From the NCBI GenBank assembly GCA_013698285.1, contig JACCVE010000487.1, positions 1 to 6,339 on the forward strand: a stretch of 6,339 nucleotides of DNA, in the 5' to 3' direction. Positions 1 to 5,731 of this stretch are shown here, one piece after another; the first letter of the stretch is position 1, and each line of letters opens with the position of its first letter. The position numbers and the translations under genes were made by a program. The notes beneath the pieces are model-generated. The model was given only the letters and a program-made list of their open reading frames with translations, did no database searches and was not told the origin of the DNA. Source of the stretch: Chloroflexia bacterium (GTDB lineage Bacteria; Chloroflexota; Chloroflexia; Thermomicrobiales; UBA6265).

Positions 1-111
1 GGATTGGTCCGGTCGTCATGCCGTGCGGCCGCGTCGAACCTGATGCCCAGGCTCACGATCAATCCCAACGCGACCAGTCCCCTCGCCAGCCCCCGTGATC
101 ATGTTTTGCAT
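1..111 (-). pseudogene. Possible 5' end of an exported protein, frame broken at a G run
   Basis: An ATG at 111 on the minus strand opens a frame (MQNMITG...) that stops after 31 codons at 16-18 and looks unlike protein past its seventh codon. In the neighbouring frame, open from 98 to the window edge, the sequence LARGLVALGLIVSLGIRF is followed by DAAARHDD: a hydrophobic stretch with a small-residue cleavage site, as in a signal peptide. Removing one base from the run of five G (plus-strand C at 90-94) joins the two frames into one good leader, MQNMITG then LARGLVALG. I infer either a real frameshift (pseudogene) or a homopolymer sequencing error. No clear Shine-Dalgarno is seen before either ATG (111 or 102). 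The mature protein lies outside the window, so no function can be given. A TTG or GTG start inside the second frame is possible, but it would give a poor leader. Confidence 0.33.
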
Positions 112-609
112 CGGTGGCTCTTTGTCATCCCTGGCGTGTCCCCCCGTGCCACCCGGCACGCTCTCATGGTGGGGGCGGGCGAAGGCCGTCGCATCGTAGA
201 AAACTCACGATCTCGACCGTCGCCCGCTTCGTCTGCACTAGGTGTTTTCACCTATCCATCGGTCATTGGTCAGACTCGCGATCGCCGTGACCACAGCTGC
301 CCCGTCGAGCCAAGGTCGCTCGCCGCACGATGTCCGGTCGAAATCCGGCGCGAACTGCCCGGCGCGATCCCCCGCGTCGCCGGTCGTGCCCTCGCCCCCG
401 TCGCACCCCACTCGGGTTCCGGCGGGTTCGGCCTGATTCCCCCGGGCGGGCCACGACGAGGACGCCGGAGGGCATCAGATACCAGCGGCGTGGCACGGCG
501 CACCCCAAACCACACCCATTCACCCGGCCGATGATGGTCGCATGGGCGAATGGACGTATGTCGTGCCCGGTCAGGTCCCGGCCGGGCCGTTCATGGGACG
601 CCTGGTCAC
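112..609. other. Intergenic region without a credible gene
   Basis: Nearly 500 bases separate the propeller-cupredoxin gene from the left-edge frame. Long open frames exist on both strands, but their translations are rich in Arg, Pro and Gly, have no domain-like pattern and lack ribosome binding sites, as chance frames in GC-rich DNA do. The stretch 190-257 holds copy A of the compound motif described separately. A perfect 6-bp stem with a 4-base loop (CGTGCC-ACCC-GGCACG, 145-160) lies between that motif and the left-edge start and would fall in its leader. I see nothing else I can name. Confidence 0.6.
190..257 (-). promoter_or_regulatory. Compound motif copy A: palindrome plus conserved block
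   Basis: On the plus strand, 239-254 reads TAGGTG-TTTT-CACCTA, a perfect 6-bp dyad with a 4-base spacer, continued by TCC at 255-257. The block 190-212 (CGCATCG, two bases, GAAAA, one base, TCACGATC) matches 20 of 23 positions of the block at 2722-2744. Spacing from the start of GAAAA to the start of the dyad is 40 bases here and 38 in copy B. Read on the minus strand the dyad comes first, and the block ends 78 bases before the possible start at 111. A 16-base dyad with six-base half sites is typical of a dimeric helix-turn-helix operator. That role, and the identity of the factor, are inferred. Confidence 0.5.
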
Positions 610-2058
610 CTACGTGACGGTGATCGTGCCCGTCATGGCCGGGTGATACTCGCAGTGGTAGGCAAACGTGCCGGGGGTATCGAAGGTGACCGCGGTGGTG
701 CCACCCTCGTCGAGCCGGCCAGAATCGAACGCACCATCGTCCGCCGTCGCGGTGTGCGGCGAGGAATCGGCGTTGACCCAGGCCACGGTGGCCCCGGCCG
801 GGATCTCGACCGTGGCCGGGCCGAAGGCGAAGTCCTCGATCTCGATCTCGGCGCCGTCCCCGGGGACGGGCGACAGCGCCGCGGGTGTGCCGTCGCCGGA
901 CGAGCCCGGCGCGCCCTGGCAGGTCGATTCCAGATCCCCGAGCCCGGCCATTGAGATGGGTAGGTCCGCGTCCGGGTCGACCCGCAGGATGGCGCCGTGT
1001 CGCTCGCCGGCGTCCGGGGAGAAGGCTGGGTAGGCTACATAGATCGCCCCGTCTGGATCGAACCCGAGCGATACCGGGTAGGCGAGGTCGGTCAGGACCT
1101 CCTCCACGCTGTCGGGTCCGGTCTGGCGCACCACTCGCCCGCTGTCGGGCCGCAGGTAGGGGTCCTCGTCGAGGTTCCCGGTCCCCATCTCCGCCGCGTA
1201 GAGGGTGCCGTCTGGGGCCATCGCGACATCGGTCACGGCGGTCAGGCCGGTCCAGGCATCGCTGACCGTCCCGTCCGGCGTCACCATGACAACCTTGGAT
1301 GCGCCGTCCGCGTAGGGCGGCGTCGTCTCGAAGCCGACGAAGGCATTGCCATCGTCATCCACCGCGATACCGGTCGGCACCAGATGGCCCTCGGAGAGAT
1401 CGGCGAGCGTGCTGATCTCACCCTCCGGCGTGACTCGGATCAGTAACCCGCCCACGGCCTCAGAGAGGAGCAGCGCGTCGCCGGCGGCCTCCAAATCAAA
1501 GAGGGAGCCGTCGGAGTTATAGTCGGGCGGGACGGGTGTCTCCGGCAGGTTATCGGGCAGCCACGAGGTCAGGTCCGCCACGAGGGCCATCGACCCGTCG
1601 TCGTTGAGCCTGAAGACGCCGCTGAACGAGGACGGAGACAGCCAGGACGGCCCGGCGCCGCTGACGAGGACATAGAGCTGGTCGTCCAGGAACGCCACAT
1701 CCATCGCGCCCCAGATCCACCCCGCCTCCACCCACAGGGCCGAGACCAGACCGACCGCCGCGGGGGTGGCGCAGCCATCGGCGATGGTCGCCACGGACGA
1801 GGACAATCCGAGCTGGAGCGTGAAGCCTTCGGCAACCTCGATCCGGGTCTCCCCGCCCGACCCCGCCATCGCCATGTAGAGCGAGCCGTCCGCGCTCCAG
1901 GCGAACCCGCGGGGGTTGGTCAGTCCCGCGGCGACGACATCCACACCGTCCGGCGTGGTCCCGGCGGCCGCATCCTGGGCACGGGCGATGGCCGGTCGGA
2001 GCCCGGCGAGCGCGAACGTAAGGGCGACCAGCGAGCAGAGGAGCGGGCGAACGACCAT
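610..2058 (-). CDS. Secreted ScyD/ScyE-type beta-propeller with C-terminal blue-copper (cupredoxin) domain
   Basis: A 482-residue exported protein. Residues 1-27 form a signal peptide (hydrophobic VALTFALAGL, cleavage predicted after ARA before QD). Residues about 38-370 resemble the ScyD/ScyE family, an NHL/SMP-30-like propeller, with recurring strand-turn motifs: GFAWSADGSLYMA (51-63), GIAVDDDGNAFVG (230-242), DVAMAPDGTLYAAEMG (277-292) and SLGFDPDGAIYVA (330-342). After a Pro/Gly/Ser linker (about 382-402), residues 404-482 form a plastocyanin/amicyanin-like domain with all four type 1 copper ligands: His435 and then Cys469, His472 and Met475 in CEYHPAM, the amicyanin spacing. Cys96 and Cys380 could form a disulfide. 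I chose the ATG at 2058 because GGGGGAAG lies five bases upstream and the leader starts there; a frame open to 2172 would put 38 Arg-rich residues before the leader. The likely role is extracellular copper binding or electron transfer tied to a propeller. The substrate is unknown, and scytonemin synthesis should not be assumed. Confidence 0.9.
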   Translation of the reverse strand: MVVRPLLCSLVALTFALAGLRPAIARAQDAAAGTTPDGVDVVAAGLTNPRGFAWSADGSLYMAMAGSGGETRIEVAEGFTLQLGLSSSVATIADGCATPAAVGLVSALWVEAGWIWGAMDVAFLDDQLYVLVSGAGPSWLSPSSFSGVFRLNDDGSMALVADLTSWLPDNLPETPVPPDYNSDGSLFDLEAAGDALLLSEAVGGLLIRVTPEGEISTLADLSEGHLVPTGIAVDDDGNAFVGFETTPPYADGASKVVMVTPDGTVSDAWTGLTAVTDVAMAPDGTLYAAEMGTGNLDEDPYLRPDSGRVVRQTGPDSVEEVLTDLAYPVSLGFDPDGAIYVAYPAFSPDAGERHGAILRVDPDADLPISMAGLGDLESTCQGAPGSSGDGTPAALSPVPGDGAEIEIEDFAFGPATVEIPAGATVAWVNADSSPHTATADDGAFDSGRLDEGGTTAVTFDTPGTFAYHCEYHPAMTGTITVT

Positions 2059-2063
2059 GGTGA

Positions 2064-2071
2064 CTTCCCCC
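2064..2071 (-). promoter_or_regulatory. Ribosome binding site of the propeller-cupredoxin gene
   Basis: GGGGGAAG on the minus strand lies five bases before the ATG at 2058. It decides the start in favour of the signal-peptide methionine over the upstream methionine at 2172. Confidence 0.6.
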
Positions 2072-2142
2072 AGCGCGAATCGGCGGCGCGGAAAGGTTCC
2101 CGCACCGGAGACGAGGGGCCATCCTGGCACCCTCCGCCGCGT

Positions 2143-2164
2143 GACCCTGGGACCCTGGGACCCC
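2143..2164. repeat. Short tandem repeat, 8-base unit GACCCTGG
   Basis: GACCCTGG occurs twice in direct succession (2143-2150, 2151-2158) and is followed by a partial third unit, GACCCC (2159-2164). It lies in the leader of the propeller-cupredoxin gene, just below the hairpin at 2173-2198 in the direction of transcription. It may be simple slippage; no function is evident. Confidence 0.5.
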
Positions 2165-2172
2165 TCGACCAA

Positions 2173-2198
2173 GGCCCTCCCCCGACGGGGAGAGGGCC
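2173..2198 (-). terminator. Strong GC-rich hairpin, terminator-like or REP-like
   Basis: GGCCCTC-CCCC (2173-2183), a three-base loop GAC and GGGG-A-GAGGGCC (2187-2198) pair as an 11-bp stem with one bulged A at 2191. It lies 141 bases past the stop of the 88-residue gene and 114 bases before the start of the propeller gene, so it could end the first transcript. The minus-strand sequence after the stem (TTGGTCGAGG) has no U tract, so classical intrinsic termination is not well supported. The CCCTC...GAGGG design resembles dispersed extragenic palindromes, and a genome-wide copy count would separate the two readings. Confidence 0.45.
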
Positions 2199-2244
2199 GT
2201 TCCGATTCGCTGGAGACGGTGCGAGCCGATCACTCCCACCCGTA

Positions 2245-2314
2245 CCTGCCTCCACCACGCGTACGCCGGCCAGTTCTCAGGCGTTCACTGAACCACATAG
2301 TGGTGGGAGGCAGG
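2245..2314. repeat. Long imperfect inverted repeat downstream of the 88-residue gene
   Basis: CCTGCCTCCACCAC (2245-2258) is the reverse complement of 2300-2314 except for one extra base in the right arm, giving a 14-bp stem closing a 41-base loop. The loop itself holds GTTCA-C-TGAAC (2283-2293) and the 8-base palindrome GCGTACGC (2259-2266). No target-site duplication is visible at the ends, so a miniature transposon is not supported. Its position 26 bases after the stop at 2340 fits a 3'-end structure or attenuator. The function is unknown. Confidence 0.5.
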
Positions 2315-2339
2315 ACGCGGCCGGGACCAGCCATCGCCG

Positions 2340-2606
2340 CTACATGGCCGATTGCGGCTCGGGGCTCGCGGCCACGTCGGCATCCGGTGTGGCAGACATG
2401 GCGGGCATGGCGGGGACGCTTCCCCGCAAGCGCGCGCCGACGCTGACGACCATGGCGTCGGCCCAGCGCCGCGCCCGGGCGAACATGGTGAACCGGGGCG
2501 CGTCACCTCGCGCCAGCTTGGCCATCCGATGGCGTTCGGCATCGGCCAACAAGTCGCCGGCGTGGAACTGGGCGCGACGCGCATTCTGTGACGGGTCCAA
2601 CTGCAT
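2340..2606 (-). CDS. Small cytoplasmic protein of unknown function (88 aa)
   Basis: An 88-residue protein with no signal peptide. Residues 11-33 (RAQFHAGDLLADAERHRMAKLAR) form an amphipathic, charged helix. A basic helix follows (FARARRWADAMVVSVGARLRG, about 42-62), then an Ala/Pro/Ser-rich tail to residue 88. From memory this outline, His-x2-Asp-Leu-Leu with an Ala-Glu-x-x-Arg motif and a C-terminal gLG-R-R-like helix, resembles small uncharacterised proteins of Chloroflexota and Actinomycetota that have no assigned role. The case that it is a gene rests on a strong Shine-Dalgarno (GGAGAGGAG, six bases before the ATG), codons mostly ending in G or C, and a stop followed by hairpins. It lies 218 bases downstream of the LuxR-type gene on the same strand, with copy B of the compound motif in between, so it probably has its own promoter. 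I do not assign a function. Confidence 0.72.
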   Translation of the reverse strand: MQLDPSQNARRAQFHAGDLLADAERHRMAKLARGDAPRFTMFARARRWADAMVVSVGARLRGSVPAMPAMSATPDADVAASPEPQSAM

Positions 2607-2612
2607 GGCGGG

Positions 2613-2621
2613 CTCCTCTCC
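2613..2621 (-). promoter_or_regulatory. Strong ribosome binding site of the 88-residue gene
   Basis: GGAGAGGAG on the minus strand ends six bases before the ATG at 2606. It is the best Shine-Dalgarno in the window and the main evidence that this short frame is translated. Confidence 0.7.
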
Positions 2622-2721
2622 GTATCGGGCTCCCGGCGGGATAGGAGCCGTAGCAAAGGCCGATTACCGTTTGGTGGGTGGCACGGACCACCACCACATC
2701 ATGCCGACGCGCCGGGCCCCA

Positions 2722-2787
2722 CGCATCGGTGAAAAGTCACGATCATGCCGCCCGCACCCCATCCGGGCTAGGTAGATGTACCTATCC
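2722..2787 (-). promoter_or_regulatory. Compound motif copy B: palindrome plus conserved block
   Basis: On the plus strand, 2769-2784 reads TAGGTA-GATG-TACCTA, a perfect dyad, and TCC follows at 2785-2787 as in copy A. The block 2722-2744 (CGCATCG, two bases, GAAAA, one base, TCACGATC) matches copy A at 20 of 23 positions. In the direction of transcription the motif comes 38-103 bases after the stop of the LuxR-type gene, and its block ends 115 bases before the start of the 88-residue gene. The half site TACCTAT also fits the known NarL heptamer TACYYMT, although NarL pairs are usually two bases apart, not four. Binding by a LuxR/NarL-fold protein is therefore a reasonable inference and no more. 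Confidence 0.5.
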
Positions 2788-2824
2788 CACGCGCCGCGGT
2801 CATGCTCGGGGGAACGATGATTCG

Positions 2825-5182
2825 TCAGAGGATGCCGCGGCGGCGGGCCTCGGCCAGGGCGGCGCGGCTGGACCGGACGCCGATCTTGGCAAGGATGTTC
2901 GAGACGTGGTTGGCGACGGTTCGGGCACTGATGAATAATCGGTCCGCGATTTCCTGGTTCGATTGCCCCTGGCCAATCAGCCGCAGCACGTCGAGTTCAC
3001 GCGGGGTCAGACCCGCCGCGATGCCGTCCTTTTCCGCGGTCGTGCCGGGACGGGTCGCGGCGGCGGAGACGACGGCGGCGGCCTCGGCCATCGCGTGTTC
3101 CGGGGTCATCGCCCGGCCCGTGTCCCAGGCCACCGCGAACCGCGCCTCGCCCAGGTCGTGCCGGACGCGCTGGGCATCTCGCTCGTACAGCGACAGTTCC
3201 GGCAGCCGGGCCAGGACCCCGATGGACTGGCGCATCGTCTCCGCCGCGCCGAACAGCCGGCCCGCCCGCTCCGCGTCACCGCGTGTCGCGGCGACGGAGG
3301 CGAGGCCCGACAACACCTCCACGATCCCCGGCCGCATGTCCACGTCGCGCCAGTGGGCGAGGCTCTCGCCATAGCGCCGAGCGGCGGTGGCATGGTCACC
3401 GCCGGTCAGCGCGACATGGCCGAGATAGAGCAGCGAGACGGCGGCGCCGTAGGCATGGCCCGTCCCCCGCTGCAGGGTGAGCGCTTCCTCCAGGACATCC
3501 CTCGCACGCCCATGGTCGCCTCGACCATACGCGACGCTGCCGAGGTGGTCGAGGGCGAGACCCGTCCAGACCGCGTCGTCCTCGGACTGGAAGAGCGAGC
3601 ACGCCTCGGAGAACCTCGTTTCGGCCTGGTCGTAGTCCCCGGCGGACTCGGCGATCTTGCCGAGGACATAGAGGGCGATCGCCGTCCCGGACCGGTCGTC
3701 GAGCTGCCGGTAGATCGCCAGGCTCTCCTCGCCCCGCGCCATCCCCGACGCGTCGTCACCGCTGCCGTGTTCGAGCAGCGCGGCACCCACCAACACCTTG
3801 GCCGCGCTCGGCGTCGACGCGTTCAGGCTATGGGCCAGCGCGGCCCGAAGCCAGGATCGCCCCTCACCATGGTGACCGCGGGCGTACCAGAATCGCCAGA
3901 GCGCACCGGCCAACCGGACCATCGTCGCCCCGTCTGACCGTGCCGACCAGACCAGGGCGGCGCGGAGATTGTCGTGTTCCCGCTCCAATGTCAGGAGCGA
4001 CGCTCGTCCCCCGGCACCGAGCAGGTCCGGTTCGATGCGTTCGGCGAGGTCCAGGTAGTAGGCCGCGTGCCGGTCGCGGATCGCCGCGGCCTCGTCGCTG
4101 CCGTCGAGCCGTTCCAGACCGTATTCCCGGATGGTCTCGAGCATCGTGAAGCGGGCCGGGCCACCGGGGCCCCGGTCGCCACCCTCTCCACGATCGTCCT
4201 CCACCGGGCGCACGAGGCTCTGGTCCACCAGCGAGGTGATGCCCGCGAAGACCCCGGTGCCGGCGTCGTCACCGGTCCCCGCGACCGCGTCCGCCGCCTC
4301 GAACGTGCAGCCGCCGGTGAACACGGCCAGGCGGCGGAACAGCGTCTGTTCCCCGGGCGTCAGCAGGTCGTAGGACCAGGCGATCGCGTCCCGCATCGTC
4401 CGCTGCCGCGCGGGGCTATCCCGTCGCCCGTCGGTCAGCAACGGTAACCGGGGTTCGAGTCGTCTGAGGAGCTGGTCAGGGGAGAGCACGGCGACCCGGG
4501 CCGCGGCCAGCTCGATCGCCAACGGCAACGCGTCGACCCGGCGACAGATATCCGCGACCACCCCCGCGTTCTCGACGGTGAGGGCGAAGCCGGGACGCAC
4601 CGCCCGGGCCCGGGCGACGAAGAGGTCGACCGCGCCGGACGCGGGCGACGCATCGACCCACGCTCCCTTCTCCGGCACGCTGAGCGGGGAGACGGGATAG
4701 TCGACCTCGCCGGACAGGCGCAGCCGGATCCGGCTGGTCACCACGACCTGGAGGTGGGGGCAGGCGGCGAGAAGGTCCGAGACGAGCGGCGACGCCTCGA
4801 CCACCTGCTCGACGTTATCCAGGACGAGGAGGATCTGTGCTTCGGCCAGGAGGATCTTGAGCCGCGGGACGAGGTGGTCCCGGACGTTCTCCCGCACGCC
4901 GAGGACCTGGGCCACCGCGGACGCGACCAGGGCCGGGTCCACGGTCGCGGCGAGGGAGACGAACGCGACGCCATCGCGATAGCTGGCCCGCAGGTCGGCC
5001 GCGACGTGCAGCGCCAGCCGCGTCTTCCCGACCCCGCCGGGCCCGGTCAAGGTGACCAGCGGAGTCTCATCCCGACGCAGGAGATCGCACAGGGCCGCGA
5101 GGTCCCGCTCTCGCCCGATCAACGGGGAACGCGGTACCGGGAACGCGTCGATGTCATGCAACAGCGACATACCAGAAATCAC
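2825..5182 (-). CDS. LuxR-family STAND regulator (NB-ARC ATPase, TPR-like region, LuxR HTH)
   Basis: A 785-residue cytoplasmic transcription factor. A short lead-in ends at SPLIGRERDL (19-28), the usual entry to an NB-ARC module. Then come Walker A GPGGVGKT (47-54), Walker B LLVLDN (118-123), sensor VVVTSR (146-151), the LPLAIELAAAR helix (219-229) and the FTMLETIREYGLERL segment (345-359) common in these regulators. Helical TPR-like repeats fill about 453-650. The C-terminal 63 residues are a LuxR/NarL helix-turn-helix (GLTPRELDVL, then NQEIADRLFISARTVANHVSNIL). There is no SARP or kinase domain. In this class ATP binding gates assembly, and ligand or partner sensing is assigned to the TPR region; the signal here is unknown. 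The GTG at 5182 is preferred because GAGG lies eight bases upstream and a promoter at 5222-5250 precedes it. An ATG at 5170 is the alternative; the frame is open to an ATG at 5518, but that extension is not protein-like. The length is normal and no catalytic residue is missing. Confidence 0.93.
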   Translation of the reverse strand: MISGMSLLHDIDAFPVPRSPLIGRERDLAALCDLLRRDETPLVTLTGPGGVGKTRLALHVAADLRASYRDGVAFVSLAATVDPALVASAVAQVLGVRENVRDHLVPRLKILLAEAQILLVLDNVEQVVEASPLVSDLLAACPHLQVVVTSRIRLRLSGEVDYPVSPLSVPEKGAWVDASPASGAVDLFVARARAVRPGFALTVENAGVVADICRRVDALPLAIELAAARVAVLSPDQLLRRLEPRLPLLTDGRRDSPARQRTMRDAIAWSYDLLTPGEQTLFRRLAVFTGGCTFEAADAVAGTGDDAGTGVFAGITSLVDQSLVRPVEDDRGEGGDRGPGGPARFTMLETIREYGLERLDGSDEAAAIRDRHAAYYLDLAERIEPDLLGAGGRASLLTLEREHDNLRAALVWSARSDGATMVRLAGALWRFWYARGHHGEGRSWLRAALAHSLNASTPSAAKVLVGAALLEHGSGDDASGMARGEESLAIYRQLDDRSGTAIALYVLGKIAESAGDYDQAETRFSEACSLFQSEDDAVWTGLALDHLGSVAYGRGDHGRARDVLEEALTLQRGTGHAYGAAVSLLYLGHVALTGGDHATAARRYGESLAHWRDVDMRPGIVEVLSGLASVAATRGDAERAGRLFGAAETMRQSIGVLARLPELSLYERDAQRVRHDLGEARFAVAWDTGRAMTPEHAMAEAAAVVSAAATRPGTTAEKDGIAAGLTPRELDVLRLIGQGQSNQEIADRLFISARTVANHVSNILAKIGVRSSRAALAEARRRGIL

Positions 5183-5190
5183 GGCGCGCA

Positions 5191-5196
5191 CCTCGT
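5191..5196 (-). promoter_or_regulatory. Ribosome binding site choosing the GTG start at 5182
   Basis: ACGAGG on the minus strand lies eight bases before the GTG at 5182 but 20 bases before the ATG at 5170, which has no Shine-Dalgarno of its own. This favours the GTG. Confidence 0.55.
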
Positions 5197-5221
5197 CGCG
5201 ACCGTCGTGTGTAGTCCAGGC

Positions 5222-5250
5222 ATCGTTGCAGACGGGACGCGTTACGTCAA
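5222..5250 (-). promoter_or_regulatory. Sigma-70-like promoter of the LuxR-type regulator
   Basis: On the minus strand TTGACG (5250-5245, five of six bases of TTGACA) is followed after exactly 17 bases by AACGAT (5227-5222, a weak -10 matching three of six). Transcription would begin near 5215, leaving about 33 bases of leader that contain the GAGG before the GTG at 5182. It also argues against translation from 5518, which lies upstream of it. Confidence 0.42.
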
Positions 5251-5325
5251 GCACCAGGCCACCGTGCCACCGTTGCCGAATGGGCATCTGCGGGCGTGGC
5301 GAAGCCCGAGCGGGCGCAGGTGCCC

Positions 5326-5457
5326 CGCGACATCCTGCCGGTGCCCCACGAGATCCCCCTGAGCAGAATGGCCAAGGCAACCGGACTGACCGAGGGGTAC
5401 TGTTCACCTGTCCGGCGTGGGCTGGAGATACCGCACCAGCGCCATCGGGCCGCACCC
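5326..5457 (+). pseudogene. Decayed helix-turn-helix coding remnant
   Basis: The plus strand encodes RDILPVPHEIPLSRMAKATGLT and then EGYCSPVRRGLEIPHQRHRAA. From memory this matches the outline of a helix-turn-helix seen in other GC-rich bacteria (small residue, AxATGLS, YCS-x-IRRG, then PHPRHW), often at the end of a longer protein. Here the usual Ile after YCS is shifted by a Pro (SPVRRG), the PRHW signature reads QRHR, and no ribosome binding site or longer conserved partner is visible. The frame is open from at least 5221 to a stop after 5508, but only this part looks like protein. I infer a relic of a larger, possibly mobile, gene. It overlaps the upstream region of the LuxR-type gene on the other strand. 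I cannot name the parent family with confidence. Confidence 0.4.
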
Positions 5458-5573
5458 CGCATGTCGGTCGAGGAGCGCGATCGGGCTGGCGATGAACCCA
5501 CCCAGTGACCAGTCCCACACCCCAGGCCCATCACCCTCCGTACGAGCGAGCACGTTGAGGATCGGTGCACTCA

Positions 5574-5608
5574 TTACCCGTGACGAGGGATTCGCAACCG
5601 CACGGTAA
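5574..5608. repeat. Small inverted repeat next to the terminator
   Basis: TTACCCGTG (5574-5582) pairs with CACGGTAA (5601-5608) with one bulged C, leaving an 18-base loop. It lies just past the 5619-5659 hairpin in the direction of transcription and about 390 bases before the LuxR-type start. It could be an operator or a chance dyad; nothing decides this. Confidence 0.3.
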
Positions 5609-5618
5609 CAAGTCGAAC

Positions 5619-5659
5619 GACATGAACGCCCCCAACGCGAGGTTGAGGGCGTTCATGTC
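5619..5659 (-). terminator. Probable transcription terminator of the TSP3-repeat gene
   Basis: An 18-position stem (5619-5636 with 5642-5659) closes a five-base loop. The only non-Watson-Crick position is 5632/5646: it is C against A in plus-strand RNA but a U-G wobble in minus-strand RNA, so the hairpin is complete only when transcribed from the minus strand. It begins 72 bases past the stop of the thrombospondin-repeat gene, where a terminator is expected. The minus strand has only a loose U-rich tail (GTTCGACTTGTT). The plus side has TCTTTCATT, so weak two-way action is possible. Confidence 0.62.
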
Positions 5660-5731
5660 TTTCATTGATCCAGGGAAAGACCCGGGGCAAGGTCACCGTC
5701 ACGCTCTGTCGCCTGGCGAGGTGGGCGACAC

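Noticed and set aside
4..534. Long plus-strand open frame (176 codons) at the left edge
   Set aside because: Arg/Pro-rich, no domain pattern, no ribosome binding site, and it overlaps the better-supported minus-strand leader; typical of chance frames in GC-rich DNA.
565..587. GCCCGG/CCGGGC stem as terminator of the propeller-cupredoxin gene
   Set aside because: Only six base pairs with an 11-base loop and no U tract; such stems are expected by chance at this GC content.
542..646. 34-codon plus-strand frame MGEWTYVVPGQV... ending in a hydrophobic tail
   Set aside because: It looks protein-like, but it overlaps the 3' end of the cupredoxin gene, whose beta-strand codons create Val/Thr-rich antisense, and it lacks a ribosome binding site.
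2075..2100. GGAAC box (2100-2096, minus strand) as an ECF-sigma promoter for the propeller gene
   Set aside because: The matching -10 would put the transcript start almost on the ribosome binding site, and no clear -10 is seen.
2059..2172. N-terminal extension of the propeller-cupredoxin protein to an ATG at 2172
   Set aside because: It would bury the signal peptide behind 38 Arg-rich residues, while a good ribosome site sits right before the ATG at 2058.
2285..2656. 123-codon minus-strand frame overlapping the 88-residue gene
   Set aside because: Different frame, Pro/Ser/Arg-rich translation, and the strong Shine-Dalgarno serves the ATG at 2606.
2672..2693. TGGTGG/CCACCA dyad in the leader of the 88-residue gene
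   Set aside because: Simple GGT/ACC-rich sequence with several pairing registers and no preferred structure.
5394..5413. Third copy of the TAGGT/ACCTA dyad (GTTCACCTGTCC)
   Set aside because: Only the right half resembles the motif; the left half does not pair and the conserved companion block is absent.
5183..5518. N-terminal extension of the LuxR-type regulator to an ATG at 5518
   Set aside because: The extra 112 residues are low-complexity and unlike the family, the ATG has no good Shine-Dalgarno, and a better promoter and ribosome site lie downstream.
5707..5730. TGTCGCC/GGCGACA stem just past the repeat-protein stop
   Set aside because: A perfect 7-bp stem, but with a 10-base loop and no U tract; the far stronger hairpin at 5619-5659 explains termination.
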